Shown here one piece after another: positions 45,003 through 53,276 of a stretch of 64,000 nucleotides of DNA. The DNA lies in assembly GCF_002029235.1 (NCBI RefSeq), contig NZ_MZGV01000002.1:1-64000 (forward strand), read 5' to 3'. The notes beneath the pieces were generated by a model. It ran no database searches. It worked only from the letters and a program-made list of their open reading frames with translations, and was not told the DNA's origin. Numbering within the stretch: position 1 is the first letter of the stretch; the number at the start of each line of letters is the position of its first letter. The stretch is from Clostridium oryzae. GTDB taxonomy: Bacteria > Bacillota > Clostridia > Clostridiales > Clostridiaceae. Made by a program: the position numbers and the translations under genes.

Positions 45003-45385
45003 CTAGTATTTATTATTACAAACAATAATCCATTCTAATATATGCTTATCATCATATTTTCCTGACGCTATTCCTAATCCAAGATCTATAATATCTTCAT
45101 CAGTAGATTCTAGTTCAATTCCATTTACATCTAGAAATACCATCATTGCTAAAATTCCTATTCTTTTGTTACCATCTAAAAGGGATGATTCTTTATAATG
45201 CTAAATCCTAATCTTGCAGCCTTAGCCTGTATAGATGGATATAATTCTTCTCCTCCAAATGATTGAAATGGGGAACTTAAAGCTGATTCTAGCAATCCTT
45301 CATCTCTAATTCCATCTAATCCGCCAGTCCTTCTAATTGCTATAGAATGCAGATGTATCATTTGTTCTTTGCTTAGATGTCTCAT
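45003..45385 (-). pseudogene. doc: Doc (death-on-curing) toxin, frameshifted in the active-site motif
   Basis: The N-terminal frame (45385-45176) reads HLHSIAIRRTGGLDGIRDEG, then LESALSSPFQSFGGEELYPS, and stops at IIKNHPF. One base further, DGNKRIGILAMMVFLDVNGI continues to 45003. Fic/Doc proteins have HPFxDGNKRxG here, so a one-base change in the CCCTTTTAG tract splits the catalytic motif. About 127 residues would be restored by one inserted base. It is paired with an intact Phd antitoxin. Confidence 0.85.
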
Positions 45386-45624
45386 TTAGCTAACTCCTCA
45401 AATGCTTTTAGATGCTTATCTAAAATTTTACTTGCTGCATCTTCTACTGTAGCACTATCTGCTACATCATCTTGCTGAAACTTACTATAATCAATCAAAA
45501 CATATCTTGGCACATTATTTTTGAGTATAACCGTTGCTCCATTTTCATCTACCATTCTTGCAACTTTAGAAAAATTCTGATTAGCTTCAGAGATGGATAC
45601 TAAGTTATTAATATTTATTTGCAT
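45382..45624 (-). CDS. phd: Phd/YefM-family antitoxin
   Basis: The 80-residue protein has the Phd fold: LVSISEANQNFSKVARMVDE, then VILKNNVPRYVLIDYSKFQQ, and an unstructured acidic C-terminus that would bind Doc. It overlaps the doc start by four bases and is preceded by GGGAGG. It represses its operon and neutralises Doc; since doc is broken, it may be a leftover antitoxin. Confidence 0.85.
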   Translation of the reverse strand: MQININNLVSISEANQNFSKVARMVDENGATVILKNNVPRYVLIDYSKFQQDDVADSATVEDAASKILDKHLKAFEELAK

Positions 45625-45770
45625 CGAAACACCTCCCTCATATAATTATATTATACGCAATTTTAGGATAAATTAAACCTAAAATTCTATGAATTTAATG
45701 TTTTAGCTCATTTATACGGATTCTTCTGTACAGGACAATCAACTGAAACCTTATAGGCAGATTCCTCCTT

Positions 45771-45861
45771 AGCAACAGAGATTTCTCGACAAGCTTCCAA
45801 TCTCTGTAGGGTACCTGTCACCTTTCAAAAATCGGAGATTCAGTTTTCAATTTTTGTTGCT
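45771..45861. repeat. REP/MITE-like element, intergenic copy
   Basis: Almost the same as 44864-44954, but with point differences (CACCTGACCCC here reads ACCTGTCACC). The flanking bases are unrelated, so it is a separate insertion. The gap 45625-45985 holds nothing else recognised, apart from a short minus-strand frame at 45710-45760 (SVDCPVQKNPYK). Confidence 0.75.
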
Positions 45862-45985
45862 AATGTGACTAACTCAATTTAACAGACACTGTCTGTTGAA
45901 TTTCATATTCTTGGTAAAATCCTCTCATAAACTGCAGGTTTGAAATAGAAAATCCTCATTAACAAATTCATAAAATTAAGAATTT

Positions 45986-46170
45986 CTACATAGTTTTTCT
46001 TTGTAGCTTCACTACCGTCTCCACATGGCTTGAGAGGACAGAATGAATGTCATTTGAGTATGTTCGTTCTCGGAAACATATCCACTGCGTTTTTAGCACT
46101 ATCGGTAGACGGGAACATATCCATTCATGATAAAAAATAACGTGTCTAATTGCATAATCATGATTGAGTA
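45986..46170 (-). pseudogene. RlmD-like 23S rRNA methyltransferase C-terminal remnant (tentative)
   Basis: The end SSHVETVVKLQRKTM matches the typical RumA/RlmD terminus (HxETVVLLxR). Just upstream in another frame VDMFPSTD and VDMFPRT appear twice, resembling the VDMFPHTxH segment of the family with a small duplication. No catalytic part is present. Identification is tentative. Confidence 0.4.
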
Positions 46171-46260
46171 GAGTTGTCAAAAGAATAAACATAACGTATT
46201 TCAGTAAGTTTTTTTCCTGTAATTTCAATAATGCATTCATCGTCTTCATTGCATCGCCAC

Positions 46261-46396
46261 TTATTCTTCCGGCTGAATCAATACTACCCCCTGCTCTGAG
46301 ATGACAATAATGATATCACCTGAAGCTGGTATCCCCTTGTTGGAAGTATATCTTTCAAAAAATTTGACAAAACTTATCATCTAGTACAATTTCCAT
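46261..46396 (-). pseudogene. Short frameshifted remnant
   Basis: An ATG at 46396 starts MEIVLDDKFCQI. A one-base shift in a T6 tract then continues FERYTSNKGIPASGDIIIVI and SEQGVVLIQPEE to a stop at 46261, 44 codons in all. The second part looks like a small beta-barrel fragment. Family unknown. Confidence 0.3.
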
Positions 46397-46412
46397 GCCT
46401 AAAACCACAATA

Positions 46413-46907
46413 TTAATATCCCTCGACTACTATAACTTCACCTTCTTCATCAGTTGGGGGTTGAAAATGATCATAATAAGTGGAAGCTGTTTGCTCCGTC
46501 AATATGATATCATTTTGATGATTTCCGTTTCTTTTTCGAATACGTTCCATAACAACTTCCTTAGGTGTCTTTATATAATAGATTTTGGGTTCTATGTCGT
46601 ATTTCTTTAATAATGAAATATATTCATTTCTCATTTCTCTAGACCAAAATGAATAATCGAGAACAATATCAATGTTTTGCATGATAAGTGAAATTAGTTT
46701 TTCATCAAGATAGGTTTTAATATCTTCTAAAACCTCCTGAGGTAAAGGATGTTCATTCAAACCTCGTTTGAATGATTCTTCATCATAAGATAGTATTGTC
46801 ATCCCGGTACTTTCAAATTTTTTTGCTAGTGTTGATTTACCTGCTCCCGCAGGGCCGCACATTAAAATAACTTTACTTTTCGACAAATTATCTACTGTAT
46901 TTTTCAT
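46413..46907 (-). CDS. P-loop kinase-like AAA_33 family protein (paralogue)
   Basis: The 164-residue protein has Walker A LMCGPAGAGKSTLAKKF, the shared LDYSFWSREMRNEYISLLKK and an arginine-rich lid (VVMERIRKRNGNHQN). Related to 32737-33225. The family includes zeta-toxin/chloramphenicol-phosphotransferase-like enzymes, so it may phosphorylate a small molecule. AGGAGG precedes the ATG. Substrate unknown. Confidence 0.8.
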   Translation of the reverse strand: MKNTVDNLSKSKVILMCGPAGAGKSTLAKKFESTGMTILSYDEESFKRGLNEHPLPQEVLEDIKTYLDEKLISLIMQNIDIVLDYSFWSREMRNEYISLLKKYDIEPKIYYIKTPKEVVMERIRKRNGNHQNDIILTEQTASTYYDHFQPPTDEEGEVIVVEGY

Positions 46908-46951
46908 TGATATAACCTCCTATAACAAACCAAGAAAACATGACACTCTCC

Positions 46952-47351
46952 TTAAGCATTATTACTATTCGCTCTTTTCATGATTTCCTGTACTATTGAT
47001 GTTTTAGCATTCGCATAGTGCTGGACATGCCTCCATTTATTCTTTGCCAAGCTTCGTTTGACTTGTGCATATTTGTCCCGATCAGTATCATTAGTCCGCA
47101 ACCAATCACGGAAGCGTAACATTCTATCAATCTCTGATGTGCCCAAACTGAACACATGCAGATTAATATCGGTATCCGGTCCTTTAAACAAACGATGCTC
47201 AAACCAGTCAGGTTCTCGAATCTGTAGCACATATCCGGCCGCTTCCAACACTGGAACGTAGGATGACTCATCAGCAGAATCCTTAACAACCAACCGTATT
47301 CTTTTGCAACTCATCATCCGTTGTAGGCATGGAGGTATTATTAGATATCAT
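46952..47351 (-). pseudogene. GrpB-family (UPF0157) nucleotidyltransferase-like protein, internally deleted
   Basis: A start with AAGGAGTGCG reads MISNNTSMPTTDDELQKNTVG, typical of the GrpB N-terminus, and then stops. One frame away, LVVKDSADESSYVPVLEAAG, DWFEHRLFKGPDTDINLHVF and IDRMLRFRDWLRTNDTDRDK follow to 46952. About 60 residues normally between them, including the nucleotidyltransferase-fold core, are missing. Non-functional. Confidence 0.75.
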
Positions 47352-47445
47352 CTTATCGCACTCCTTTGCTGCTTATTATCTAGGGTTAAACTTAACTACT
47401 ATTTTTTCTTTGCGATATAAAATACATAACTGTAATAATCTACTA

Positions 47446-47940
47446 CTAATCTAAAATAAAGCGATTATAAGCTATCCTTTTTCCTGTGTTTGTTTTAAAG
47501 TTTTCATCTATACACTTTTTTATCTTTTCCTGTTCTTTTTCTTTATCCATAACCGTTAAATTTTCAAGCAAATCAGCTTCCCATTGTATTTGAAAATCAA
47601 GTCCATCAATTTTAGATGGAGTATGATGGTTGCCTATTATAAAGCATATTCTATCAATATTTTTGTTATAGCCTACCTTTTTTAATATTTCTTTCGCTAC
47701 TTCTGGTCCTTCCTTTTCTTGATAGACACCATCAATAGAACCGTATTTTTTTTGTGCTTCAACCGCACCAATATCATGTAGTATAGCAATAATACTGATG
47801 AATTCTTTTTCTTCCTCTCCGATATTTTCTCCTTTCATTATATCTTCTGCATTTTTCAAAACTTTGAGAGTATGCTCTATGCCAAAAGGAATTTCTTTGA
47901 ATACTTCTTTCATCTCTATAATAATTTTTTCTTTAAACAT
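47446..47940 (-). CDS. HD-domain hydrolase
   Basis: The 164-residue protein has HD-type metal ligands: His in FGIEHTLKVLKNAEDI, HD in IIAILHDIGAVEAQKK, and His-His in IGNHHTPSKIDGL with a later Asp (WEADLLENLT). HD proteins hydrolyse nucleotides or phosphodiesters. GGAGG precedes the ATG. Substrate not evident. It may share a transcript with the methyltransferase gene upstream. Confidence 0.8.
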   Translation of the reverse strand: MFKEKIIIEMKEVFKEIPFGIEHTLKVLKNAEDIMKGENIGEEEKEFISIIAILHDIGAVEAQKKYGSIDGVYQEKEGPEVAKEILKKVGYNKNIDRICFIIGNHHTPSKIDGLDFQIQWEADLLENLTVMDKEKEQEKIKKCIDENFKTNTGKRIAYNRFILD

Positions 47941-47977
47941 AAATTACCTCCATTTATACCTTATAGGTGTTTTAGTT

Positions 47978-48718
47978 CTATCTATCCACTTTTTTGTTGG
48001 CCGATACAATCAGCATCATGGGACGGCGCATTTCATCCTGCATCCCCGGAATATCCATCATGTTTTCCGGCGGCTGCGGCTCCACAATCTGATTTATTAT
48101 AAAACCATTTGAAAGCAGTGTATTTAGATATGTGGTCAGTGTTCTATGATATTTTGTAACCTTTTCTCCCAAAAACACAGCTGTCCGTTTGCCCTCATAA
48201 TAATAATTATCCACCGGAAAATGCAGTATTTCTCCTTTTTCGTTATAATGCCAGTCTTGTGTTCCATAGGCAGTAAAAACAGGATGTTCAACCGTAAAAA
48301 CTAGCTTACCACCAGACTTCAGTATTCTATATATCTTTTTTACTAAAATCTCATAATCTGCTACATAGTGAAACGCAAGTGAACTTAATATTACATCAAA
48401 ACTCTCCTCTGGGAATTCCACATCTTCTATAGCACAGCATTTATATTCAACCTGTGGAAAATGCGTTTTTTCTTTGGCTACCTCGAGCATTTTATGAGAA
48501 ATATCAACACCTACAACAGAAGAAGCACCGTGTTCCATCGCATAAATACAGTGCCATCCATAGCCGCATCCTAAATCAAGCACACGCTTATCTTTAAAAT
48601 CCGGCAGCAGCTTTCTCAATGTTTCCCATTCTCCTGCACCGGCTAGTCCCTGCTGCGAGCGACTCATTTGACTGTATTTTTGAAAAAATATATTATCATC
48701 ATATTTGTTTTCTTTCAT
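47978..48718 (-). CDS. Class I SAM-dependent methyltransferase
   Basis: The 246-residue protein has RVLDLGCGYGWHCIYAMEHG (motif I), VVGVDISHKMLEVAKEK and FDVILSSLAFHYVADYEIL, a UbiE/COQ5-like methyltransferase of small molecules. It overlaps the nucleotidyltransferase gene by 20 bases, with GGGGAATTCAG before its ATG, so the two are translationally coupled. Substrate unknown. Confidence 0.85.
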   Translation of the reverse strand: MKENKYDDNIFFQKYSQMSRSQQGLAGAGEWETLRKLLPDFKDKRVLDLGCGYGWHCIYAMEHGASSVVGVDISHKMLEVAKEKTHFPQVEYKCCAIEDVEFPEESFDVILSSLAFHYVADYEILVKKIYRILKSGGKLVFTVEHPVFTAYGTQDWHYNEKGEILHFPVDNYYYEGKRTAVFLGEKVTKYHRTLTTYLNTLLSNGFIINQIVEPQPPENMMDIPGMQDEMRRPMMLIVSANKKVDR

Positions 48719-49568
48719 CTGAATTCCCCTCGTTTAAAAAGTTATTTATCTCCGTTGCAATTTTTTTCACTTCTTTATAAAGCTTCTCGGTCATATCGTA
48801 GCATTCAAAAAGTGAAAGACCGAGTACTTCAAAAATATGATTAACCCTTTCGGCATATTTTTCAGGTTTATATTCAAAAGTTTCAAGCAGTTTTATAGCT
48901 TTCTTTTCGTTAATGCAATAAGCATTATTACATGCAAATAGTACTTGATTTAAGCATGAAATAATACGAAAAACATGGCCTGCAATATAATATTTATCCT
49001 CTGCTCCCGCATTTGCTTTTACAAACATTAAAGAGAACTCTGCTTCAAATATAAAAAAGTTTATCAAGTTCTTCTTTAGAGCACCAGGGTAAATTTCTGC
49101 CTGATTTTTTAATTCGCATAAGCTTTCATTCTTAGCATATTGTATCTTGCTGATCGCCAATTCTCCACGATACATAGCACTTATATAACCATGGGGATGC
49201 CCAGTCTGATAATTGGCAGTAACAATTCCTTGCTCCGTATCTTTGATTATTTGTTCCACCCGTTTTATATCACGTAAAATCAAGTCAACATGATACCCGT
49301 TTATAACTAACCATCCGCCGCCATTAATCCAATCACCCCACGCTCCGGGAGGTACAACAAGGTCGTTTCTATTCTCATCATCCAATTCTGTAGCAATTTG
49401 ATTAATCGCTGTCAGGTCAAATGATTCTGAATTGTAATAGATTCCGATATCTATATCAGAATCCTCTGTATGGGTGCCTCTTGCACGTGAGCCCCCTAAT
49501 ACAATGCCTCCTATGCAAGGCAAAGAAGATAATTTCTCTGTTACTATTTGAATTACATTATCTACCAT
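48699..49568 (-). CDS. Aminoglycoside-type nucleotidyltransferase
   Basis: The 289-residue protein has the nucleotidyltransferase core GIVLGGSRARGTHTEDSDID (GS and DxD motif) with a third acidic residue in GYHVDLILRDI. A helical C-terminal half follows. The arrangement resembles ANT-type or kanamycin-nucleotidyltransferase-like proteins. It could adenylate an antibiotic, but the family also contains enzymes of other roles. It overlaps the methyltransferase downstream. Confidence 0.8.
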   Translation of the reverse strand: MVDNVIQIVTEKLSSLPCIGGIVLGGSRARGTHTEDSDIDIGIYYNSESFDLTAINQIATELDDENRNDLVVPPGAWGDWINGGGWLVINGYHVDLILRDIKRVEQIIKDTEQGIVTANYQTGHPHGYISAMYRGELAISKIQYAKNESLCELKNQAEIYPGALKKNLINFFIFEAEFSLMFVKANAGAEDKYYIAGHVFRIISCLNQVLFACNNAYCINEKKAIKLLETFEYKPEKYAERVNHIFEVLGLSLFECYDMTEKLYKEVKKIATEINNFLNEGNSDERKQI

Positions 49569-49583
49569 ACGAACACACCCCTT

Positions 49584-50588
49584 TTATCGATTAAAGACAA
49601 AATACTTGTCTCCTCTCTTTTTCTTTCCGTAGTTCTTCGGGAAGTAATCCTTCCCGAGCTGCCAAACATACTGGTCGATTTGCTTCAGGCTAAATTTATC
49701 CAAGCCATAGAAGGCACGGAAATCAATCAGTATACCTTTGAATTTAACATAGTCTTTCAAATCACCATCTTGGAAATCTGAGAAGCTATCACGATTTCTA
49801 AAATAGCGAAGTACCTCATCGACGTAGCTGTCATAAATCGGATAATCGAGTGGATTGTGATGGCTACAATACTTTGTGGCAAAGGAGTAAAAATTCTTCT
49901 CTGTATCACCGATAGGTACATACTGGATATCTCCAACAAGAGTAACATCACCAGCCTTAAGCCTCGCATCAATATCCAAAGCGCATATGTGCTTAGCTAC
50001 TGGATAGATTGAGAAAATATTCGTACTATAAAAATCATTAAGCGTTGATGCCTTCAAAAGAACATCGATTATGTCTGTATTCTTCGGGCATAGCTCAAAG
50101 AACAGTTTATTAAGTGCATCCTCCTGCAGGTGGTAGTTCTCAAGGCCATCCCACTTAGCAAGATAAAACTCCACCTGCTCAATTGATGGATCAGGAACAT
50201 CAACATCCATTCTCTTCTTACGAGTATATGTACGATTAGCAGTATTTTCATGCTTGGGCGTTGATCGCTCGGCAGCTCCATCAGAAGCTAAGAGTAAACG
50301 GAACCTTCTTAGATGAGACAAGTAACTATTAACAAGTGATTTAACATTGCCGGTCGAATTCTCAGAAAGAGCCTTTATTAAGGAATTCTTCGCCTCATTC
50401 TCGAAATCAGTAGCAGTCACTGTATTCCAGAACAGGTCTTTGCTCCCTTTCCTCCAAAGGTAGAAGGTGTCTGTGTAAGCAGTATTGATTGTTAACTTTG
50501 AAATGTTCTGGCTATATAAGAATTCTCTGTATAAAGAACGCAGTTCATCATATGATAAATCTTTCATTTTGTTTATATTCAAAGTCAA
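49584..50588 (-). CDS. Unrecognised protein near the prophage edge
   Basis: The ~334-residue protein begins with a helical region (LSYDELRSLYREFLYSQNIS), followed by a basic linker (residues ~110-130). The C-terminal half includes NFYSFATKYCSHHNPLDYPI and YDSYVDEVLRYFRNRDSFSD; the His-His/Asp arrangement hints at a metal or helix-hairpin-helix-type fold, but no family is certain. Translation probably starts at TTG 50582 or 50588 (AAAGGGGG upstream). Downstream of 50617-51129, same strand, likely one operon. Possibly prophage cargo. Confidence 0.6.
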   Translation of the reverse strand: MTLNINKMKDLSYDELRSLYREFLYSQNISKLTINTAYTDTFYLWRKGSKDLFWNTVTATDFENEAKNSLIKALSENSTGNVKSLVNSYLSHLRRFRLLLASDGAAERSTPKHENTANRTYTRKKRMDVDVPDPSIEQVEFYLAKWDGLENYHLQEDALNKLFFELCPKNTDIIDVLLKASTLNDFYSTNIFSIYPVAKHICALDIDARLKAGDVTLVGDIQYVPIGDTEKNFYSFATKYCSHHNPLDYPIYDSYVDEVLRYFRNRDSFSDFQDGDLKDYVKFKGILIDFRAFYGLDKFSLKQIDQYVWQLGKDYFPKNYGKKKRGDKYFVFNR

Positions 50589-50616
50589 ACCCCCTTTACT
50601 TTACTCTTTGCTCCTT

Positions 50617-51129
50617 TTAATTACAAAAACTCGATTTATATTTCATCAGTGTATCTTCTACCTCGTGCCAAATTGTTACCGTTTCACCGTCATCCTCAAA
50701 TACTTTACCGTGACTTTTAGGTCCATCCAACTTCATCTGTGAGTAATTATTCTTAAAAGTGGGCACATACAGTTCTGGGTTGTTTTCGTCACTGCATAAA
50801 CGCTCCATCAAATTTATGGTAGCACGACCTGTGGCAGCCACTGCCTTAAAATAAGCACGAATGATTTTGTGGTTATATTGATTCGGCTTTATAGCCCATA
50901 CTGGGATTCGTTGATTTGCTTTTCCGTAAAAATCCTTGTTTGTATCTTCATTCTGTTTTGCTACAGTTTTTGGGTTATAGGCTTGTGATGCCTTTTCAAA
51001 AGTTTTTGCAATATACCAACGCATACAACTTTCCACTGCAGCATCTTTTGTTTCATTTGTTAAATTCAATGCGATGCAGAATTTTTCATACACATCTGCA
51101 TCTACTGTAAAGGTCACGCTCTTACTCAA
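50617..51129 (-). CDS. Unrecognised protein with ribbon-helix-helix-like N-terminus
   Basis: The 170-residue protein opens with SVTFTVDADVYEKFCIALNL and NETKDAAVESCMRWYIAKTF, which looks like a ribbon-helix-helix DNA-binding segment. The C-terminal ~85 residues (KIIRAYFKAVAATGRATINL, ENNPELYVPTFKNNYSQMKL) resemble no family I recall. It lies between the recombinases and the 49584 gene and may form an operon with the latter. A DNA-associated regulator role is an inference. Confidence 0.55.
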   Translation of the reverse strand: MSKSVTFTVDADVYEKFCIALNLTNETKDAAVESCMRWYIAKTFEKASQAYNPKTVAKQNEDTNKDFYGKANQRIPVWAIKPNQYNHKIIRAYFKAVAATGRATINLMERLCSDENNPELYVPTFKNNYSQMKLDGPKSHGKVFEDDGETVTIWHEVEDTLMKYKSSFCN

Positions 51130-51287
51130 AGTTTACACCTCCGCTATTACTCTATAGAAAATTATACCACTAATTTATATTTTGTAAATACTAATATACT
51201 AATTTGTATTGACTCATAGAAGTAATATGAAAAACACCCTGCATTTCCGGCAAGTTGTTAGATTCAAATAACATTTTTCTTTTCATT

Positions 51288-52859
51288 TCAATTTTTAACG
51301 TCTATACTAATTCCAGCCTTAAATTCCACCTCAACCCTGTTAGCGTGGATCGTTACCTTTTCAATAAGCCACCTTACTAACTGCTCATCATATTCCTCCA
51401 ACTCGCAGGATTGTTCATTTAAGAAATCCGTCATCTCAGCGATGCGTTGCCTTTTCCCTTCTCGCTCTGCACTTTCAACCAGTGCATTTTGCTTTAACTC
51501 CCGAAGTCGATAAATTTTATCAGCTACATCTTCATAGTCGTTCTTGGATTTTGCTTGTATAAGAAGCTGCTGCTGTAATTCTTCCAATTTGCTATCGATG
51601 TCATCAGTGGCATTATCATTTCCTTCATTAAGTATGGCGGCTATGTTTTTCTGTAACGTTGAGAGGAAGGGTTCTTTGTTAGCCAAAAGTTCGTTAATAG
51701 CCTTGACCACTGCTGTCTGCAATGTTTCCTCGTTTAAGGTAGGAGCATTACATTCAGAGCCCTTTTCCTCCAAACGGCTGACGCATCTCCAAACAATAGA
51801 CTTGTAACCTCGGTTATTCCAGTGTACCCGTCGGTAAATATCGCCGCACTGTCCGCAGTAAACAATACTCGATAAAGCATACTTGCTACTATAGACTCGC
51901 TTTTTACCGCCCTTGCCGCCACGAAGATTCGCTCTTCGAACCATCTCTTCTTGAACCTGCATAAAAAGCTCACGTGGAATGATAGGCTCATGGCTGTTTT
52001 CTACATAATACTGGGGAACGATTCCGTTATTCTTGACTCGCTTTTTAGAAAGGAAATCAACCGTATATGTTTTTTGTAGAAGGGCATCACCGATGTACTT
52101 TTCATTCTGCAGTATCTTTTTCAGTGTTTCTGGTCTCCATTTGGATTTGCCTGCCGCTGTTAGAATACCGTCTGCTTCTAGTCCTCTTGCTATCTGTAAA
52201 AGGCTGGCACCCTCAAGGTACTCCCTGTAAATCCGTTTAACAACCTCAGCACCCTCTGGGTCAATCACCAATTGCTTATTTTCATCTTTGGTGTATCCAA
52301 GGAAACGCTTGTGGTTGACCTGAACTTCACCTTGCTGATAGCGATACTGAATACCCAGCTTAACGTTTTGGCTTAAGGACTGGCTTTCCTGTTGGGCAAG
52401 GGATGCCATAATGGTCAGCAGGACTTCACCCTTAGAATCCATGGTGTTTATATTCTCTTTTTCAAAGAACACAGCGATGTTTTTATCCTTTAACTGACGG
52501 ATGTATTTAAGGCAGTCCAACGTGTTTCTGGCAAATCGGCTTATGGATTTTGTGATGATCATGTCAATATTGCCTGCCATGCACTCTTCAATCATGCGGT
52601 TGAATTCATCACGCTTTTTGGTATTTGTACCTGTGATACCGTCATCCGCAAAAATCCCTGCCAATTCCCATTCCTTGTTCTTCTTAATATAATTTGTATA
52701 ATGCTCAATCTGAATGTCATAGCTCGAAGCCTGCTCCTCACTATCCGTTGAAACACGGCAGTAAGCAGCCACTCGAATTTTGGGTTTGCTTTCACTATTT
52801 TTATTATTTCCGACTCGTTTAATTGCTGGAATCACTGTTACATTCCTACTTACCGCCAC
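51288..52859 (-). CDS. Large serine recombinase (third of three)
   Basis: The 523-residue site-specific recombinase has the resolvase catalytic domain ([20 protein letters not shown], catalytic Ser in RVSTDS; later [14 protein letters not shown]). The DNA-binding recombinase domain (residues ~170-290), a zinc ribbon ([12 protein letters not shown]...WRCVSR) and a C-terminal coiled coil follow. It starts at GTG 52859, closely after the accessory gene. It would integrate or excise the prophage with its partner. Confidence 0.9.
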   Translation of the reverse strand: MAVSRNVTVIPAIKRVGNNKNSESKPKIRVAAYCRVSTDSEEQASSYDIQIEHYTNYIKKNKEWELAGIFADDGITGTNTKKRDEFNRMIEECMAGNIDMIITKSISRFARNTLDCLKYIRQLKDKNIAVFFEKENINTMDSKGEVLLTIMASLAQQESQSLSQNVKLGIQYRYQQGEVQVNHKRFLGYTKDENKQLVIDPEGAEVVKRIYREYLEGASLLQIARGLEADGILTAAGKSKWRPETLKKILQNEKYIGDALLQKTYTVDFLSKKRVKNNGIVPQYYVENSHEPIIPRELFMQVQEEMVRRANLRGGKGGKKRVYSSKYALSSIVYCGQCGDIYRRVHWNNRGYKSIVWRCVSRLEEKGSECNAPTLNEETLQTAVVKAINELLANKEPFLSTLQKNIAAILNEGNDNATDDIDSKLEELQQQLLIQAKSKNDYEDVADKIYRLRELKQNALVESAEREGKRQRIAEMTDFLNEQSCELEEYDEQLVRWLIEKVTIHANRVEVEFKAGISIDVKN

Positions 52860-52862
52860 TGG

Positions 52863-53276
52863 TTACACCTCACTTTCTATCAAACTGTAAGCATATTCTG
52901 CCTGCTTGTATGGGTCTTCATATTTTTGCACCAGAGGCTTTGCTTTGAACTTTACAGGATAATCCGTTTTTGGTTCATCTTTAGGCTCCCATATCCTTCC
53001 TAGCTTTTCTGCTCGTTTTCGTCTTTCTACTCTGGCTTTTTCAAAGGTCTCCTCATCAATAATTGGAGGGTAGAATTCATCGCCAAGGTAGTGCTTATTC
53101 TGCAACATCTTACTTACTGTGGCATGGTAGCAGTCTATCCCAGCTTTTTTAGCAGCACCCTTCAAAGAAAGTCCTGCCAAGTATCCTGAAAATAATTCTT
53201 TTACCCGCTCCGATGCTATTTCATCCACAACAGCCTTACCGTTTTCAATTCTATATCCATAGGGTATGTGACCCAT
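52863..53276 (-). CDS. Small recombinase-domain protein without catalytic domain
   Basis: This 137-residue protein matches only the DNA-binding recombinase domain: IPYGYRIENGKAVVDEIASE, LAGLSLKGAAKKAGIDCYHA and MLQNKHYLGDEFYPPIIDEE. There is no resolvase Ser domain, zinc ribbon or coiled coil. It lies with a one-base overlap-type junction between the two large recombinases (TAGATG). It may act as a directionality or DNA-binding accessory factor. It is part of a three-gene cassette. Confidence 0.75.
   Translation of the reverse strand: MGHIPYGYRIENGKAVVDEIASERVKELFSGYLAGLSLKGAAKKAGIDCYHATVSKMLQNKHYLGDEFYPPIIDEETFEKARVERRKRAEKLGRIWEPKDEPKTDYPVKFKAKPLVQKYEDPYKQAEYAYSLIESEV

Noticed and set aside
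45986-46249. Independent 87-residue protein
   Set aside because: The start has no ribosome binding site, and the C-terminus looks like the tail of an RlmD-type enzyme, so it was kept only as a remnant.
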